A stretch of 64,000 nucleotides of DNA from Dactylonectria macrodidyma (GCA_020744425.1 JAGMUV010000013.1:1597419-1661418); one strand, 5' to 3'; shown: positions 11,032 to 23,678, numbered from the stretch's first letter. Notes: generated by a model not told the origin, from the sequence alone. Program-made: numbers and translations.

Positions 11032-13468
11032 ATGTCGTCGCGCAAACGATCCATCCAAGCAGTCGATGGCGACTCTGGCGATTCGGAGCCATCGCTATTA
11101 CACCAGATCCGAAACATGTGGCAGTTTGCAAACCTCTGCCAGTGGATCTACATCTTTGGCAAGGCTGCCAAAATCCCAGACTCGATTGACATTGAGGTAT
11201 CGATGCTCCTGACTTTCAAGCAGCGACTAGTCCGTCCTTGCTGACACGCATCTCTCACACTTAGGAAATCGAAACGGAATGCCTCAAACCGATCTCGCCC
11301 ATGCTTGGGGACCTTGCCCTGGCGCTTCTCAAACTCGTATCGTCGCATCGCGGCTTGACGTACGTCTCCGGAACTCCCATCAGCCCTGAGCCTTGCTAAC
11401 TACGAGATGAAGGCACGAGATTCTCGATGAACAAGCCCGCAAGCAATTCCTAGCCAAAGCGCCCAGCGACAACCCATTTGGTGACGGCGATGTACCTGCC
11501 AAGTTTAGCGAATTCGACGTACCGACCAAGGTAACTTCTGTCGCATACAATATTATCACGGCCAGGACTGACGGATGGATGATTCCATGACAGATTCGGG
11601 TTCTGCAGCAGCTGACTCAGTGGACGATGATCCACCCTGAACGCATCCGGGATAATATGGACGAGCAAAAGGACACTGAGCAGACTGACTGGGTAAGCAT
11701 CAAGTGACACGCCCAAAGTAACCTCAATTGATGACAAATATTTTAGCGAATTGAACCCTATGGATGGGATGCAGATGACCGAACATACTATGTTCTCGAC
11801 GACAATAGAGTCTACCGGTTAACAGAAGCTCCTCCCTCCGCGCCAACACCCAAACCGAAGAAGTCAAAAACCTACCGTGGCGGGCGTCGATCGAGCAAAA
11901 GACGAAGAACAACTGTTTCTACGGAAGACGAACTTGCCGATGCGGACAACGGAGCAAATGGAGAGGAACAAAGAGAAGATACGAGCCTAGGGGGCATGAC
12001 ATGGGAGTGTTTAGCCGTCACACTAGCTGATGTGCGGTCCATCCTTGACGGGTTTCAAAGGACTCGGGACGAAAACGAGAAAATACTGAGGGCCCAGTTG
12101 ACAGACCATCTTGTGCCCATTCTGGAAAAACAGGAGGAGGGCAGGAAAAGAAAGGAGTTGCAACGCGAACGCGAACTAGCCAATCTTGCCAAGATGGCCA
12201 ATGCCAAACGGTCCAGTCGCATTGCTGGAAAGATTGAGCAACAGAAGCAAGAAGAACGGGCAAAAGACGAAGAAAAGGAGCGTCGAGAGACCGAGGTAGC
12301 AAGGCGGCGCGAAGAGGCGGCGAATCTTAAAAAGGAGCGGGAGCGGGACAAGAGACTGATGTCACGAGAAAAGCGCCTGCAGGACCGCGACGCTCGTCGC
12401 CGTCAGCATGAGGATGAGCTTGCACATTTATCGGAGGACAGTAAAGGCCGGACAATTGGTGAAGGGCGCACATCAGAGCGTCAACTAAAGGCGGAGATTG
12501 AAAGAAACCAGCTGGCCCTCCAGGAACTCGAGCAAGAAGAAGAGGATTGGGTGTTCGACTGCATCTGCGGCCTGTACGGGCAGGTTGATGACGGAACTCA
12601 CAGCGTGGCGTGCGAAAAATGCAACATCTGGCAGCACAGCAAGTGCCTAGGCATCACAGAAGCAGAAGCTGATCGCTCGGAGTTTCAATTTATTTGCCGC
12701 TCTTGTATTCGCCACGAGGAAGCCAAGGCTCGTCCGAGAACAACTATCAAGTTGAAAGTTAACCACCCACGCAACCCGAGAGAAGGCCAGCCGACCAAGG
12801 AAGCAGCCAACGCGCTCACGCCCAAGGCCGCTGAGTTACCTCTCGACCCCGCGGTCCTAAACGGTGGAAACATCTCTCAAACCAACGGCCAGGCGTCGAA
12901 TGGCGTGCTTGCAGAGGCCTTGCCTTCTGCCACTGGCTCGGGCAAGGGGCCCATTCTCAACGGCGTTGCCCTATCACCCAAGTCAACGCCAGATGTTCAA
13001 CGACCCACTCTAACCACCCCCAGGGCGATCCCACTTATCCCAGCACCCATCAAGCTGGATGCTGGCGACATAGATCGACAGAGTCAGGCGGGCAACTCAC
13101 AACAAGGTGCTACCGCTGCCTCCCCGACGGCGTCTTTAAAGACTGCCAGTCCATCCAGCAGCTTTCACAGTCTTCCAGGTGGTCGATCATTTGAGTCTGC
13201 GCTGAGTACGCCCAAGATCAGCCGCGATATCTATCGTGCGGCCTACGTTCAGAACGGCACCCTCCCTGCCCAAGCTGGAATCTCGCCTACGAAGCACTCA
13301 CCCCCACGACCATCAGACCGAGGCAGCGCAAGCAAGATCACCATTGCGACCCCGATTCTCCCCCCTGTCGCAAGTCTCTCTCCATCTCCCAGGCCCCAAG
13401 TTTTGACACCACCATCGAAACCATCGGAGCCTCCGCGGCCCTCCGCAAGCCCCTCTGTCAGGCCTTGA
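11032..13468 (+). CDS. PHD-finger chromatin protein, RSF1/WHIM-like
   Basis: Five exons (11032..11196, 11265..11359, 11413..11530, 11594..11692, 11747..13468) give 732 aa. The N-terminal third resembles the DDT/WHIM region of ISWI-partner proteins: WQFANLCQWIYIFG near residue 28, then RIEPYGWDADDRTYYVLDDN near 160, the segment that precedes Arg/Lys-rich stretches in RSF1-like factors. A highly charged coiled coil spans about 285-420. A PHD finger at about 431-479 shows CICG, CEKCNIWQHSKC and CRSC, i.e. the Cys4-His-Cys3 zinc pattern for reading histone tails. The C-terminus is Pro/Ser-rich and disordered. The likely role is nuclear chromatin remodelling; which complex cannot be told from sequence. 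Intron 2 ends in a GAAG acceptor. Confidence 0.88.
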
Positions 13469-15003
13469 CCGAGCCGGTTGGCCGGTCTTCACGGCACCCT
13501 ACGCGTGTTTTCTATTACTGCCATGGTCAATGCATCTTTGGGTTCACCATGTTTTGGAGATCATGTGTGCTGCGGTCGCCTTCTCAATTTAGGCTAGAAG
13601 TGGCTAACCAGTCACAAGCAACGAGGGGTGGACGGTCAGCCACCAGCCACGGAAACACATTGAATAGGAACCAGCTGGCAAGGTCCAGTATTCAATTGGA
13701 ACACGCGCGCTATCATCATACGGCCTCCCCGATACGCCACCTCTTCTCATGCATATTATACAAGCTCGGGTGGGCGTTTGGGGTGGGAAATTAGGCTTGG
13801 CACACGCCAACGCCGCTCCTACATACAGAAAGTGACCTGTAGGTTATAGCAGAACCAGGAAGATGAATAAATGGCCCTGGCTCTGAGACCGTCTCGCGGT
13901 AAATCGAAAACCAACATTAGACGCAGGTATCCGTCTTAGAGACAAGGCTACGGTCAAGACCACCGCCCGTGGAAGACAGATGATTGGCTGGTCGCCCACA
14001 TTCATCAAACAGGCTTTCACAGTGAACACCGGAACACTGCGGGTTGCCGCCGCCTGGCTTCAACAAGGAACGAGAACCTGCAAACAAGGCTGAGACAAGC
14101 CGCTTGATTCACCAACCACGGACACCAGGGGAGGATCACAACGGGCGCCAGGCACCCGACAGATGGGATGTGAGTGGGCAAGTAGGCAAGTCCAAGTGGA
14201 CAAATGGAGAAGCCGACAAGCCGATACAAGTGTAGACAGGTGATGTGTGTCTGCCATTGCCAGGATGAAGGGAGAAACACCTGGATGCGTGGGTGGGGGG
14301 ATGCGAGCACACGTCAATGGAATACGCCATGGCTTGTGCTAGCGCTACGCCCAATCGAACGGTGTGGAGCGCCAATCCTTGGTGGCTGGCATTCCAGTCG
14401 ATTGAAGGGAGACGCCAGAGCGTCTAGCGGCTTACACCTTCACCTCGCGGAGAGTCATTAATGGTCACATCAACTCCAAGATGACATGGGCCAGGCGGTG
14501 GAAGGGCCGGGAAACGGCTCCTGCGATACAGCACCAGCCCGATTTCTTGGATGACGGTGCACGGAGTGATCCGTTTCGCTCGCTCTACCGTCTTTCCAAC
14601 CTTACTCTTTGAACCAGATGCGGCAGCGTGTTGTTGTCTATTTGTGGTTGTGGTCCTCGCGTTACAGAACAGTTCAAGAGGAACAAGGAAACCGGCTACG
14701 TGTAATGCATATACATGTTCCCCCGTTCGATAGTGTCAAAGAAACAGACTCAGTCCTTTTCCCTGTTCAACAAGCTAAGCCGCAAGAGACCGACCCAGGC
14801 ACCATCAATAAAAGGAGAAAGAAGACTTCGTTCCGCTTGTGTCCTCTTTCATAACCAAAGACGCCCCCTCCCCCCTGTCTACCTGAATAATCCCCGAACG
14901 CATTCTGCCCTTCTCAAACCCAGATCGTAACTCATTCCTTCCGCAGCAACCCCCACTCCCATCTTGTCGCTCCCCAAACACCCAAGCAGAGACACTGCTC
15001 GGC
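13469..15003. other. long intergenic upstream of HMG-box gene
   Basis: The 1.5-kb spacer holds the PHD gene terminator and the HMG-box promoter or leader. A pyrimidine-rich tract (14866-14880) lies about 130 bp before the HMG ATG. Overlapping ORFs of about 60-110 codons on both strands show no domain signal, so I see no gene. Its length fits a regulated developmental promoter. Confidence 0.5.
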
Positions 15004-16682
15004 ATGGAACAGCCAACACCACCGTCGCCCGCGCCATCCATCGGAGGTTTTCTTCACCAGCCTTCAGGAATGAGGCCATCCATGAATACATCGCATCCGA
15101 GTAACGGCGTGGCCCGCGGTTCCGAGTTTCTGGGCTACCCGCGTTTGCAACCAAGACACAGCAGCCCCGATGAGGAGGCTAACATTGTTACTCGCACGCA
15201 CACGTCGGACTATTCGCAGAAAAACCTCGACGTATCCCTAGTATGTTCCTTTTTTTCATATCCAGCCGTCTATGTTTGTTGAAGAGTCATTGTTCTAACC
15301 AGTAATTGCAGGCAGGATACACCACTGGGCAAGATCCCTTCAACTCATACGTTCCCCGTCCCGGGGAGTTAGGTTACAGTGTGAGGTCGATGCCATCCTT
15401 CCGCAAGGACGGTCCTAACGTGTGACATCAGATTCATATACCGTATACACCAGAAGCATCACCCCCCACGCCGAGCCCAGCCAACCTTTCCATCACCACT
15501 CGCAGCGGGATGAGTATCTCCAAGCGATCTGCCATTCCGAAGTCGACAGGAACCAAAGGCGGCCGTGTGCAGAAGAGAAGCAGGGACCAGAAACAAAAAT
15601 ACTCATCCTCGATCGTCGGAAAGCCACTCACTCAGATCGCCTTAGACATGCCCCGTCTGCCTGTTGCTGACATCGGTACCTTTGTACATCGTTCGGCGGG
15701 CGATCGACACTTAGAGACGGCTCGCAATAGGAAGCCCGGCCAAATTAAGCGTCCGATGAATGCATTCATGCTGTACCGCAAGGCATATCAGGAAGTGGCC
15801 AAGACACAGTGTACCAAGAACAACCACCAGCATGTGTCAAAGGTGTGCGGGGCCGGTTGGGCGTTGGAGTCAGCTAAAGTCCACGAAGAGTTCAATGAAT
15901 GGGCAAGGATAGAACGGGCCAACCATCAGCAAGCACATCCGGGATACAAGTTCACACCCTCCAAAACCCGCAAGGGCAAGCGGGAGAACGAGACAGGTGA
16001 TGACGGCTCGGAAGCAGATGACCCAGATTGGGGCACCAGGCGTGGACTTCCAAGAAGTACTGATCGACGAGGAAACCCCAGAAATGTATCAAGACTCAGC
16101 GAGACGCCCTCTCTGACATATGAGCCAGCACCTGGAACTATGGGGGACCAATCCACCGCGGCCTACCAGGAGATGCTTGGGTACGCGACCCCACAGCCAT
16201 CCCAAGTGCTCCCGTATTATCATACTGTTCATTCATCACCATACGACCCTCGCACCCACCAATATCCCCACGCTTTTGGCGAGTTGCAGCCCACTTTGAA
16301 CAGCAGACACTCATCCCCGAATTTCGACTATCCTGCCGCGCCACTACATACTGGCTCTGCGTTCTTGGATAACTACTACCCAGAGGTAACAGTAATTACA
16401 GACCCGGCCAATAATGTCTCTTTCCCTACAGATAGAATGTGCGATGGGCTTCCTCGATTCAACAGTGCTATGAGTGCGGCCGAGGACTTCTGGCCACATG
16501 CAGCCAGCGCGCCTGACACTGGAACCGCAGGATTCGGTGGGACGTCTGAACACGATGTTTATCTTAGAGGCACGGCAGAAGACTGGGATGTGACGCAATT
16601 GGATGAGCATTTGGACGAGGCTTTAGATGGAGCCAGTGAGTTCGAGGAATGGGTTACACAGACAGAAGAGGGTTTCATGTGA
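15004..16682 (+). CDS. HMG-box transcription factor, FMF-1/Ste11-like
   Basis: Three exons (15004..15240, 15312..15380, 15432..16682) give 518 aa. A single HMG box at about 207-278 begins GQIKRPMNAFMLYRKAYQEV. It continues with NHQHVSKVCGAGW and ends PGYKFTPSK, the sequence-specific MATA/SOX-type signature. The flanks are basic (KRSRDQKQK before, KTRKGKREN after), suggesting nuclear localisation and DNA contact. The ESAKVHEEF and GYKFTPSK features resemble the S. pombe Ste11 / Neurospora FMF-1 / Podospora HMG5 group that controls mating and fertility. I infer that placement from motif memory, without a tree. The C-terminal half is disordered and rich in Tyr/Ser/Pro, with an acidic tail (EHLDEALDGASEFEEW) that could activate transcription. 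It is not a mating-type locus gene by context: no APN2/SLA2 flanks are seen. Confidence 0.85.
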
Positions 16683-17073
16683 TTGGTGAAGATGAATTTT
16701 GGCGTTCATGGTTCAGGAAATACCTATCTGGGGGCGATGGCATTGGGAGGAGGAAAAGGGCCAAGTTAGAATTACTTCGCGTGCGTTCACGGTGCAATTG
16801 CTGTTTGAGCGACCCAAAATTAAACCTATGCAGTTAGATTGACATTTGCTCTTTTCGTACGGATACACAGTCCAAAGTGATGGAGTAATTGTGTCTTGGC
16901 ACACAAACGGCAACCTGATGTGAAAGGCTCACTTTAGAGTGGGTAGGCTCGCTTAGTCATTCTGCCTCCCTGTCGTCCAACTACGACCAAGCTTGCATCC
17001 ACGTCGTCGGAGTTGCGACTTGTCCCCAAAGATCCCGACTCGGCCGCAAAACACAACACCACATAAGCACACA
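16683..17073. other. intergenic HMG-box gene to EMC5
   Basis: This 391-bp spacer holds the terminator of the HMG-box gene and the EMC5 promoter. Nothing else recognised. Confidence 0.5.
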
Positions 17074-17537
17074 ATGACTTGGATTTCCAGCGCCGTTACC
17101 GTAACTGGCCTTGTGCTGCTCGCACACGCGTAAGTCCCAACGTCTTCGGCATGCAACCCACCTGACCAGGAGAACCCAGGTGTTATTCAGCACAAGAGCA
17201 TTCGGCCATCGCCTCAGCCTCAGCACAGCACGCTACAGCGCAACCGCTCTCGACACACTCCCTACCGATCGACATTTCCATCGAGGCACTGGCGTCTACA
17301 CTGGTCGTGTGCCTGGGACTTGTCCTGGGGTCCCCCAAGCTACGACCCATCCGATGGCACGAGTGGGCGGGCAAGATCGAGCGCGAAGGAGCCGCCGGGT
17401 TCCGCTCAGGAGGCGGCGAGGTGGACAAGGACTACCAAGGCAACCCCTTTGGTGCGCTGGAGACGCGGCCAGGATTCGTGGATATCCGCAAGCAACGGCG
17501 TGACTTTGCGGACTGGGTCAAGGCTGGCAGCAAGTAA
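17074..17537 (+). CDS. EMC5: ER membrane protein complex subunit 5 (MMGT1-like)
   Basis: Two exons (17074..17129, 17180..17537) encode 137 aa, close to the ~131-aa human MMGT1/EMC5. The intron (50 nt) has GTAAGT, a CTGAC branch site and CAG. TM1 is VTVTGLVLLAHACYSA, followed by EHS. TM2 is ALASTLVVCLGLVLGSP, then the family hallmark LRPIRWHEWAGKIEREG and a C-terminal RPGFVDIRKQRRDFADWV. EMC5 is a core subunit of the ER complex that inserts tail-anchored and polytopic membrane proteins. Without the splice the upstream exon stops at once, so the intron is required. Confidence 0.92.
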
Positions 17538-18133
17538 TGGTGTAGGGATCGTCAATCAAAATCCAGTCAGATCTCGCATCTAAGTACTGAACGACGAGAA
17601 CCTCTCGTGCAACTGTTCCAGTTCCAATGTTGCTCCTCTGAATAAGTAGTCCTGAGCTCTCCAACACCTACGAACTGATGTGTGTTGACCGGCAACAATA
17701 TGAGCTCGGAATATATCAACCACAGGAGCTAGTCATCATGCCTAAAGCACCCAAGAGGTTGGCTTACAGGGTAAGATGGATATATGTAAACAAAGATAGT
17801 ACTCAAGCGGTTGCTTCAATGAATCCACGGAGTACCAATGTGGCTGTCGTTGGGCTTGTACATCCCACTGACGTGAACTACGTCGTCGCACTTTCCCTCT
17901 CGTCTCTAACTCCCTTTACTTTACAAATCCTCAACTTGGAAGCTACAATGTAAGGCAGGAACGCTCCAGGTACCCGCCTTGCTCAGATACAGAAAATATC
18001 CGACCCCCCTCAGCTGATTTATCTCTTCTACCTCCTTCGTCTATTGAGTTGGATGGGTGCATTTCATCTGTGTTTTTGCATCTCCATCTGACGTTTATAC
18101 CATTTTCAACAAGGCCATACCTAAACACTCAAG
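17538..18133. other. intergenic EMC5 to MSH5
   Basis: This 596-bp spacer contains the EMC5 3' end and the MSH5 promoter. No RNA gene or repeat seen. Confidence 0.5.
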
Positions 18134-21100
18134 ATGCCGCCCGCGTGCTCGTCACAAACTTCCGGCTCACGTCAATGTGGCCGAGGTAAAAGAGCTAATA
18201 CGAGAGGTGGTAGGCAACCGCGACCCAGCCGCATCAGTGTCAGCTCCTCGTCGGCAGCGGGTTCAGCCAAACAGAAAACACCACGGAGGTCCATCCCTCC
18301 AACTCAGCATCAACCACCTTCTTCGAGCCAACCCTTGTTCTCTCGTCGTCTAGGGGTTGGTTCACAGGTTGACACACCAACTTCTAGCGTCCGCCTCCAA
18401 GGTGAACCAAGCTCTGTCGCTCACGATGAGGATGTGAGGGGCGGTAGTCCTGAATCTGTGCTGAATGAGATCATCATGGCTATCGATATACGAGAAAAGA
18501 ACACCATTGGTTGCGCATATTTTACAACAGCAGAAGGCATTTTGCAACTTGCAGAGGATATTCCCATGGCAAATATGGACATCGCCGAACAGTTCCTGAT
18601 TCACGTTCAGCCTACCACCCTGCTCATTTCGGCCAGGGCTCCTCAGGACTTTCAGAGATTCCTTGAAAAGCAATGTTCTTCCCTAGATGAGGGTATGTCA
18701 AGGCGCGGTCGGCTACTTTCACCGAACAAGAGTGGCTAAACCATCGCAGTAGCGACATCTCATGGTGTAATCTTCCGTGGTCTACAGTCGTCCCAATTTT
18801 CCCTCGATTCCGCTCATGAAAGATTGCTCAACCTCCAACCCGGGCATTCACGCTCGGTTAAAGCAATATTCTCCAGTGGCATTGACAATAGCTCCCTCGA
18901 CGGCGGTGTTGGCCAGGCAGAGGGGCACTTGCTGCAAGAATCCCGGGTCTTCAAGTCTCTACGCTGCGGTGGATCTATCAACATCAGCAGCCATGTTTCT
19001 GTTGGTCTTTCCAAGAGGTATGGGGTCGGTTCTAGGAGCTGACACTTGTTAGGTCGGCTGCGCCGGCGCCGTCCTGGGCGATCTCCATCGTCGCCGGTCT
19101 GTTGGTTTCCTGCCTGACGGACAAGTCGCAGGAGCTGTTTTCCGTGTCCAATCGATTAAAATGTTTTCACTTTCGGCTTACATGTTCGTCAGCGCTGATG
19201 ATCTCTTGTCTCTCCAACTTATCCAGACAGAACTTCACCCAAATAGCCAAGCTCTGGGTACCAATCCAAACAAGGACAGCGCAAAGGAGAGTTTATCAGT
19301 CTACGGCCTTTTCCACTATTTAGCATGTACGCCTCAGGGGCGAGCACAATTGAGACAATTGTTTCTCCGTCCAGTACTTGACATGGGGGTCATCGGAGAG
19401 AGGCAGAGGACGATCTCGGCATTGCTCCAACCCGACAACGCAGACAACCTCGCCCAAATCACGTCACTCTTGCGCAAGATCCGGAACATCAAAACTACTT
19501 TTATTCAGTTAAGAAAGGGCATCGAGTATCCGACCGCTAGTCAGTCCTTCGACAAGGGTGTGTGGGCTACAATTCAAAATTTTACGGCTCAAGCGTTGGG
19601 ACTGAGAGAAGCTGTGGCATCCCTAAACGCGTGCTCTAGTCTTGAAATAATTGGCAAGGTAACTGTCCCCAATTCAAAAGCTTAACAGGAAGTAATGTGT
19701 TGATTTCAAGTACTGCAGCTCCTTGACGGTCTACCTCTTGCTAACCTCATTGCCGTTGGTGACATGATCGACAAAACGATTGATTTTGACCAGTCTAAGT
19801 CTCGTCACCGATCATCCGTCAAAGCCGGAGTGGATTCTCAGCTTGACGCACTCAAAAGAAGATACGATGGGATGGATAGCTTTTTGACCGAAGTGGTCAA
19901 TCACATGAACCGAGAGCTACCAGAGTGGGCATGCCAGTATGTTCGATCTTGTATCTTTCTACCCCAAATCGGGTTTCTCACTGTCGTTGAGCCAAACCCA
20001 GACACCGGGAATGGCCGTTATGAGGGAGAAGGCACAGCCAGTGGTATGTGGGAAAAGCTTTTCGAGGCCGAAGGGGCAGTGTGCTACAAAAACAGATACA
20101 TGAGAGAACTCGACGAGGAATATGGAGACATGTACTGCCAAATCGGAGGTGAGAAAGTACATTGCCATGTCATTATCCATACTAACCCTAGACAAGACAG
20201 AGAGATCGAAATCATCCACGGCTTGGCCAACCGAATTCTAGAACACGAGGATGTGCTGGTGACTTCTTCGGATATTTGTGGCGAGTTCGATGCGATCATG
20301 GCCCTGGCATTGGGGGCGGACAAGTATGGGTGGCGAGCACCCAAGATAGTTGAGGAAAGCGTACTTCAGATTGAGGGAGGACGTCACCCTCTGCAAGAAC
20401 TCGTGGTGCCGTCTTTCGTGCCAAACGATTGTCACCTCGCATCGGGAGACTTCAATGACAGCCCCGAAGACATGGAAATGCCACAGGCCTTGGTGTTAAC
20501 CGGACCGAACCATTCGGGCAAAAGCGTATATCTCAAGCAGGTCGCCATCATCGTTTATCTCGCGCACCTCGGAAGCTTTGTGCCTGCAACTCAAGCAACG
20601 ATCGGCCTCACAGACAAGATTCTAACATGCATGTCAACCAGAGAAAGTATTTCCGGGGCTGAGAGTGCATTCGCCAGGGACCTAAAGCAAGCCGCATTGT
20701 CAACGAGATGCTCTACATCGCGAAGCCTCATCCTTCTCGACGAGTTCGGGAAAGGGACCAACGCAGATGACGGATCAGGCTTGCTGACCGCAGTTTTAGA
20801 TCATTTCATGGCTTTGGGTCTTCATTCACCACGGCTTTTGGTAGCGACCCATTATCATGAGATCTTCGAGGGCGGTTACTTACGGGAACACAAGGGGATA
20901 TGTTTGGCCCACTTTGATGTGAGAGTGGACTGGAACGCACCACAGGCTGAAGATCAAGTAAAATACCTGTTCAGCCTAGCTTATGGTCACAATACGTCTA
21001 GTTTTGGGGGCAAGTGTGCGGCGCTGAATGGTGTTCCGAGCGGCGTTGTCGAGCGTGCAGACGCAATTGCGTTGCTTCTCGCACAGAACGAGGATCTTGG

Positions 21101-21266
21101 GGCGATCTGCACTCGGCTATCATCTCAGGAGGAACATCAACTGGATATGGCCGAAAGAACGGCACGGCGGTTTCTGGGAGAGATCTTTGGTGAAGGTAGC
21201 CGAGATCTGGGCAGGGAGAAAGGAAAATCCGTCAAGAGTGCATTGGAAGACCTGCTCTCACAATGA
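18134..21266 (+). CDS. MSH5: MutS homologue 5, meiotic crossover factor
   Basis: Msh5 pairs with Msh4 as a clamp that stabilises recombination intermediates in meiosis. Five exons: 18134..18692, 18750..19000, 19053..19658, 19719..20148 and 20197..21266, about 971 aa. The N-terminus is Ser/Arg-rich; the conserved part begins IIMAIDIREKNTIGCAYF. The ATPase domain shows Walker A GPNHSGKSVYLKQ (about 718), STRESISGAESAFARDLKQA, Walker B LILLDEFGKGTNADDG and ATHYHEIF. GKGTN (rather than the GRGTN of Msh4/Msh2) and SFGGKCAALNG favour Msh5. Intron 4 (20149..20196) is 48 nt, in frame and stop-free, but has GTGAGA, ACTAAC and CAAG; its removal joins QIG to DREIEIIHGL as the family expects. Intron 2 uses an atypical GTTGGT donor (or GTTTCT 9 nt upstream). 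Confidence 0.93.
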
Positions 21267-21411
21267 CTCGATGTTTGCCACGTAGGATTTTCAGCCTTGG
21301 GAGTACATCTACGCTGCGAAAATGAACCCAGGGCTACTCGAGAAGTGATCTGGGAACTCAGAGAAGTCTTCGTTTCGACATGGCACGAAAACGATAAGAA
21401 AAGTAGGTGGT

Positions 21412-22149
21412 TCACGATGTCTTTTTAAGGGTACTCGACTGGACTAACTGAGCGATGGCACGAACCAGCAAGCCATGCTCAACAGCATGAATCCTGTTCT
21501 CCAAATCCTCGAGGGAGTCAGACTTGGAGCACTCAACCTCCTGGACAAGAATAGGGGCACCACGATCGACCTCGGCGATGACATAGTGAACCATTACACC
21601 AGTGCGGCCGTTCTCCAGGGTTCCAGCTTGAGCGTCGGCGTGGGCACGGGAAATGGCACCTGCACCATCGTACTTGCCTATGAAAAGCTATGAGACTATT
21701 GCACCAAGATAGATGAGATCAGCAAGTTTGCAATAGGGGGGAAACATACCAGGCATGGCTGGATGTAAATTGATAACGGGAATACCAGCAGCCTCGAGAG
21801 GGTCGAGGAAGGCTTTTGTGAAAACGTGCATCCAACCAGCAAGTACAACCATATGCGGCTTTTCAGCAGCAATCTTGTTGCCCAGGTCGGCGTCATAACG
21901 AGCTCGAGCCTCATTGACCTTGTCGACGTCCTTCTCGCCGGCAACGTGGTAGCCCTTGTTGACGAGGTTGAAATACTCCGAGGGCACGCCAGCCAGCTCG
22001 GCGCGCTTGGTCGCATAGGCCGTCTTGCGGTTGACGATAACCTTAGAGACACGGGTGTTGGGAATCCGGCCATCAGCGCAAGCATCGAGAATGGCCTGCA
22101 GATTAGAGCCGTTGCCCGAGGCCATGACGAGAAGCGTGGTTTCGGCCAT
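21412..22149 (-). CDS. ADE8: Phosphoribosylglycinamide formyltransferase (GART)
   Basis: This enzyme transfers a formyl group from 10-formyl-THF to GAR in de novo purine synthesis (cytosol). Exons 22149..21750 and 21677..21412 give 221 aa, the stand-alone PurN/Ade8 size. The N-terminus TLLVMASGNGSNLQAILDA is the phosphate-binding loop. MVVLAGWMHVFTKAFLDP and PVINLHPAMPG contain the catalytic Asn-x-His (INLHP). After the splice, KYDGAGAISRAHADAQ and TGVMVHYVIAEVDRGAPI complete the active-site region. The 72-nt intron interrupts right after PAMPG, with a GTATGT donor and a CATAG acceptor. It converges with MSH5 across 145 bp. A purine enzyme, AMP deaminase, lies elsewhere in the window but is not linked. 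Confidence 0.95.
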
Positions 22150-22933
22150 GGCGATTGACGTTGATTTAAGAAACGGCGCGAGATATGATGAGGGGGTTCC
22201 TAGGTAGTCTGTATTTTCCTTTCACTAACTTTTTCGTTTTAGATTCACCCGCAGCTTTTTACAGCGGCTGTGGAGCGGAGCCGATATCCTCCGCCGACTC
22301 TGTTAGATGGAGGATTCAGCGCCAAAGGCCGCAAAAACTCTGCTGCCCAATTCCTAATGAACTACCCTGCAGGCGAACTCTACCCAAAGCCCTGCCATCA
22401 CCATCGACACACGTCGTCAATATCATGGTAACAACTGAATGCAGTTCTCACCATGACTACATTATTTGAACTTTGCGATTATTGGCTGAAAGAGACCCGA
22501 TAATATCCAATTGGGGGTAACTATGTACAATCCAGTCAAAGTGATTCGAAAATTGAACCTCGCCAAATAATCATCTGCTTGCTAAACCAAACGCCGAGTT
22601 GTCAAATAGACAGCTAAACCTTCGTAATTCCAACCTCGACAAGCCAGAGCGTGTCCTTGGCCTGACCGTCCTGTGGTCGCCAGGATTTAAGACTGGATGC
22701 ACAATAACCCCTGCCCAACTGACCATGAACAGGACTCCTAAACCATGTCCTGTCAGCTAGCAGCATTTTTCGTCAAGCGCCGCACCAAGCACAATCCGAC
22801 CCCAAGAGAGAAGATAGAGGAGGACCTGGTACAGCTCATTGTTCCAGCCGAGTACGGTGTATTGTAGCCACCGGCCAACCGTACTCGTTGATAGCGCCGG
22901 CTTGCCGCGAAAGCAAGCCGTAACTGCCTTCAC
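22150..22933. other. intergenic ADE8 promoter / GPI-protein 3' side
   Basis: Both flanking genes are on the minus strand. This 784-bp spacer carries the ADE8 promoter (including a CCTAGGTAG element near 22199) and the terminator of the GPI-type gene. No other feature recognised. Confidence 0.5.
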
Positions 22934-23678
22934 CTAGACAATAAGGTTGAGCAGCCCAATGGCTATGCTGAAGCCCGCGGCGAAGAGATTAGCCCTAACG
23001 GGAAAAGGAGCAGCTGATCCAAATTCCGAGCACTTGGTAGCCTCTAGATCCGAGCAAGCCCTGGAGCTGAGGCTCGAACAGATGGCTGTTGCAGAAGTGC
23101 CCAGCCCCGAACCATCTGCCGCGACCGTGGTCCCTCCGCCGCCCGGCACAGCAATTGTCACGCCATATGAGCCGCTATCTCCAAGGACTGTTATACAAGC
23201 ATCGTAGTTGTCCGAGCAGGCATCGATGGCAGAGTTGCAGGCATCGCTGTCATCGTATGAGGTCGGGGCGATCGGGAACGAGAAGTATGAATTGGAGACG
23301 TAGGACGCCATCGCGGTGGGATCACCGGTGGCCGAGGCCGGAGCTGTTCCGGTACAGACAGCACTACAAAGAGGTCAGTATTGCACCGAGTGCGGATGCG
23401 AGGACGGGAAGCTGCACTCACCCGGAGGGACAACAGGCCGGGTCATTGTTGGCGTCGAGTGCACATGCCTGTCCGTCCTGACAACAAATGTCGCTGAATT
23501 CGGCCCCGAGATCCTCGGAACACTGGAATGTGTTTGAGGGACATGAATCAGCCCTCCTGAAGAGGAACGAGGCTGCAGGCGCATAGGACACAGTCGATGT
23601 CGCAGTAGCAATGACGGCCATAGTTGAGGGTAGTTGACCAGCAAGCAGCGCCAGCGGCAGCCAGCTTTGGCGGATCAT
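22934..23678 (-). CDS. Cys-rich GPI-anchored-type secreted protein
   Basis: Two exons (23678..23422, 23363..22934) give 228 aa. The N-terminus is a signal peptide (MIRQSWLPLALLAGQLPSTMA). A compact Cys-rich module follows (about residues 46-90: CPSNTFQC, DICCQDGQACALD, PACCPSGAVC). The Ser/Thr/Gly-rich middle contains a second Cys pair region (DACNSAIDACSDNYDACITV) and PGGGGTTVAADGSG. A final hydrophobic stretch (NLFAAGFSIAIGLLNLIV) with small residues before it fits a GPI-attachment signal. A cell-wall or plasma-membrane surface protein is inferred. The Cys pattern is one I associate with conserved ascomycete GPI proteins of unknown function, not with a characterised effector. The intron (58 nt) starts GTGAGT. 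Confidence 0.8.
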
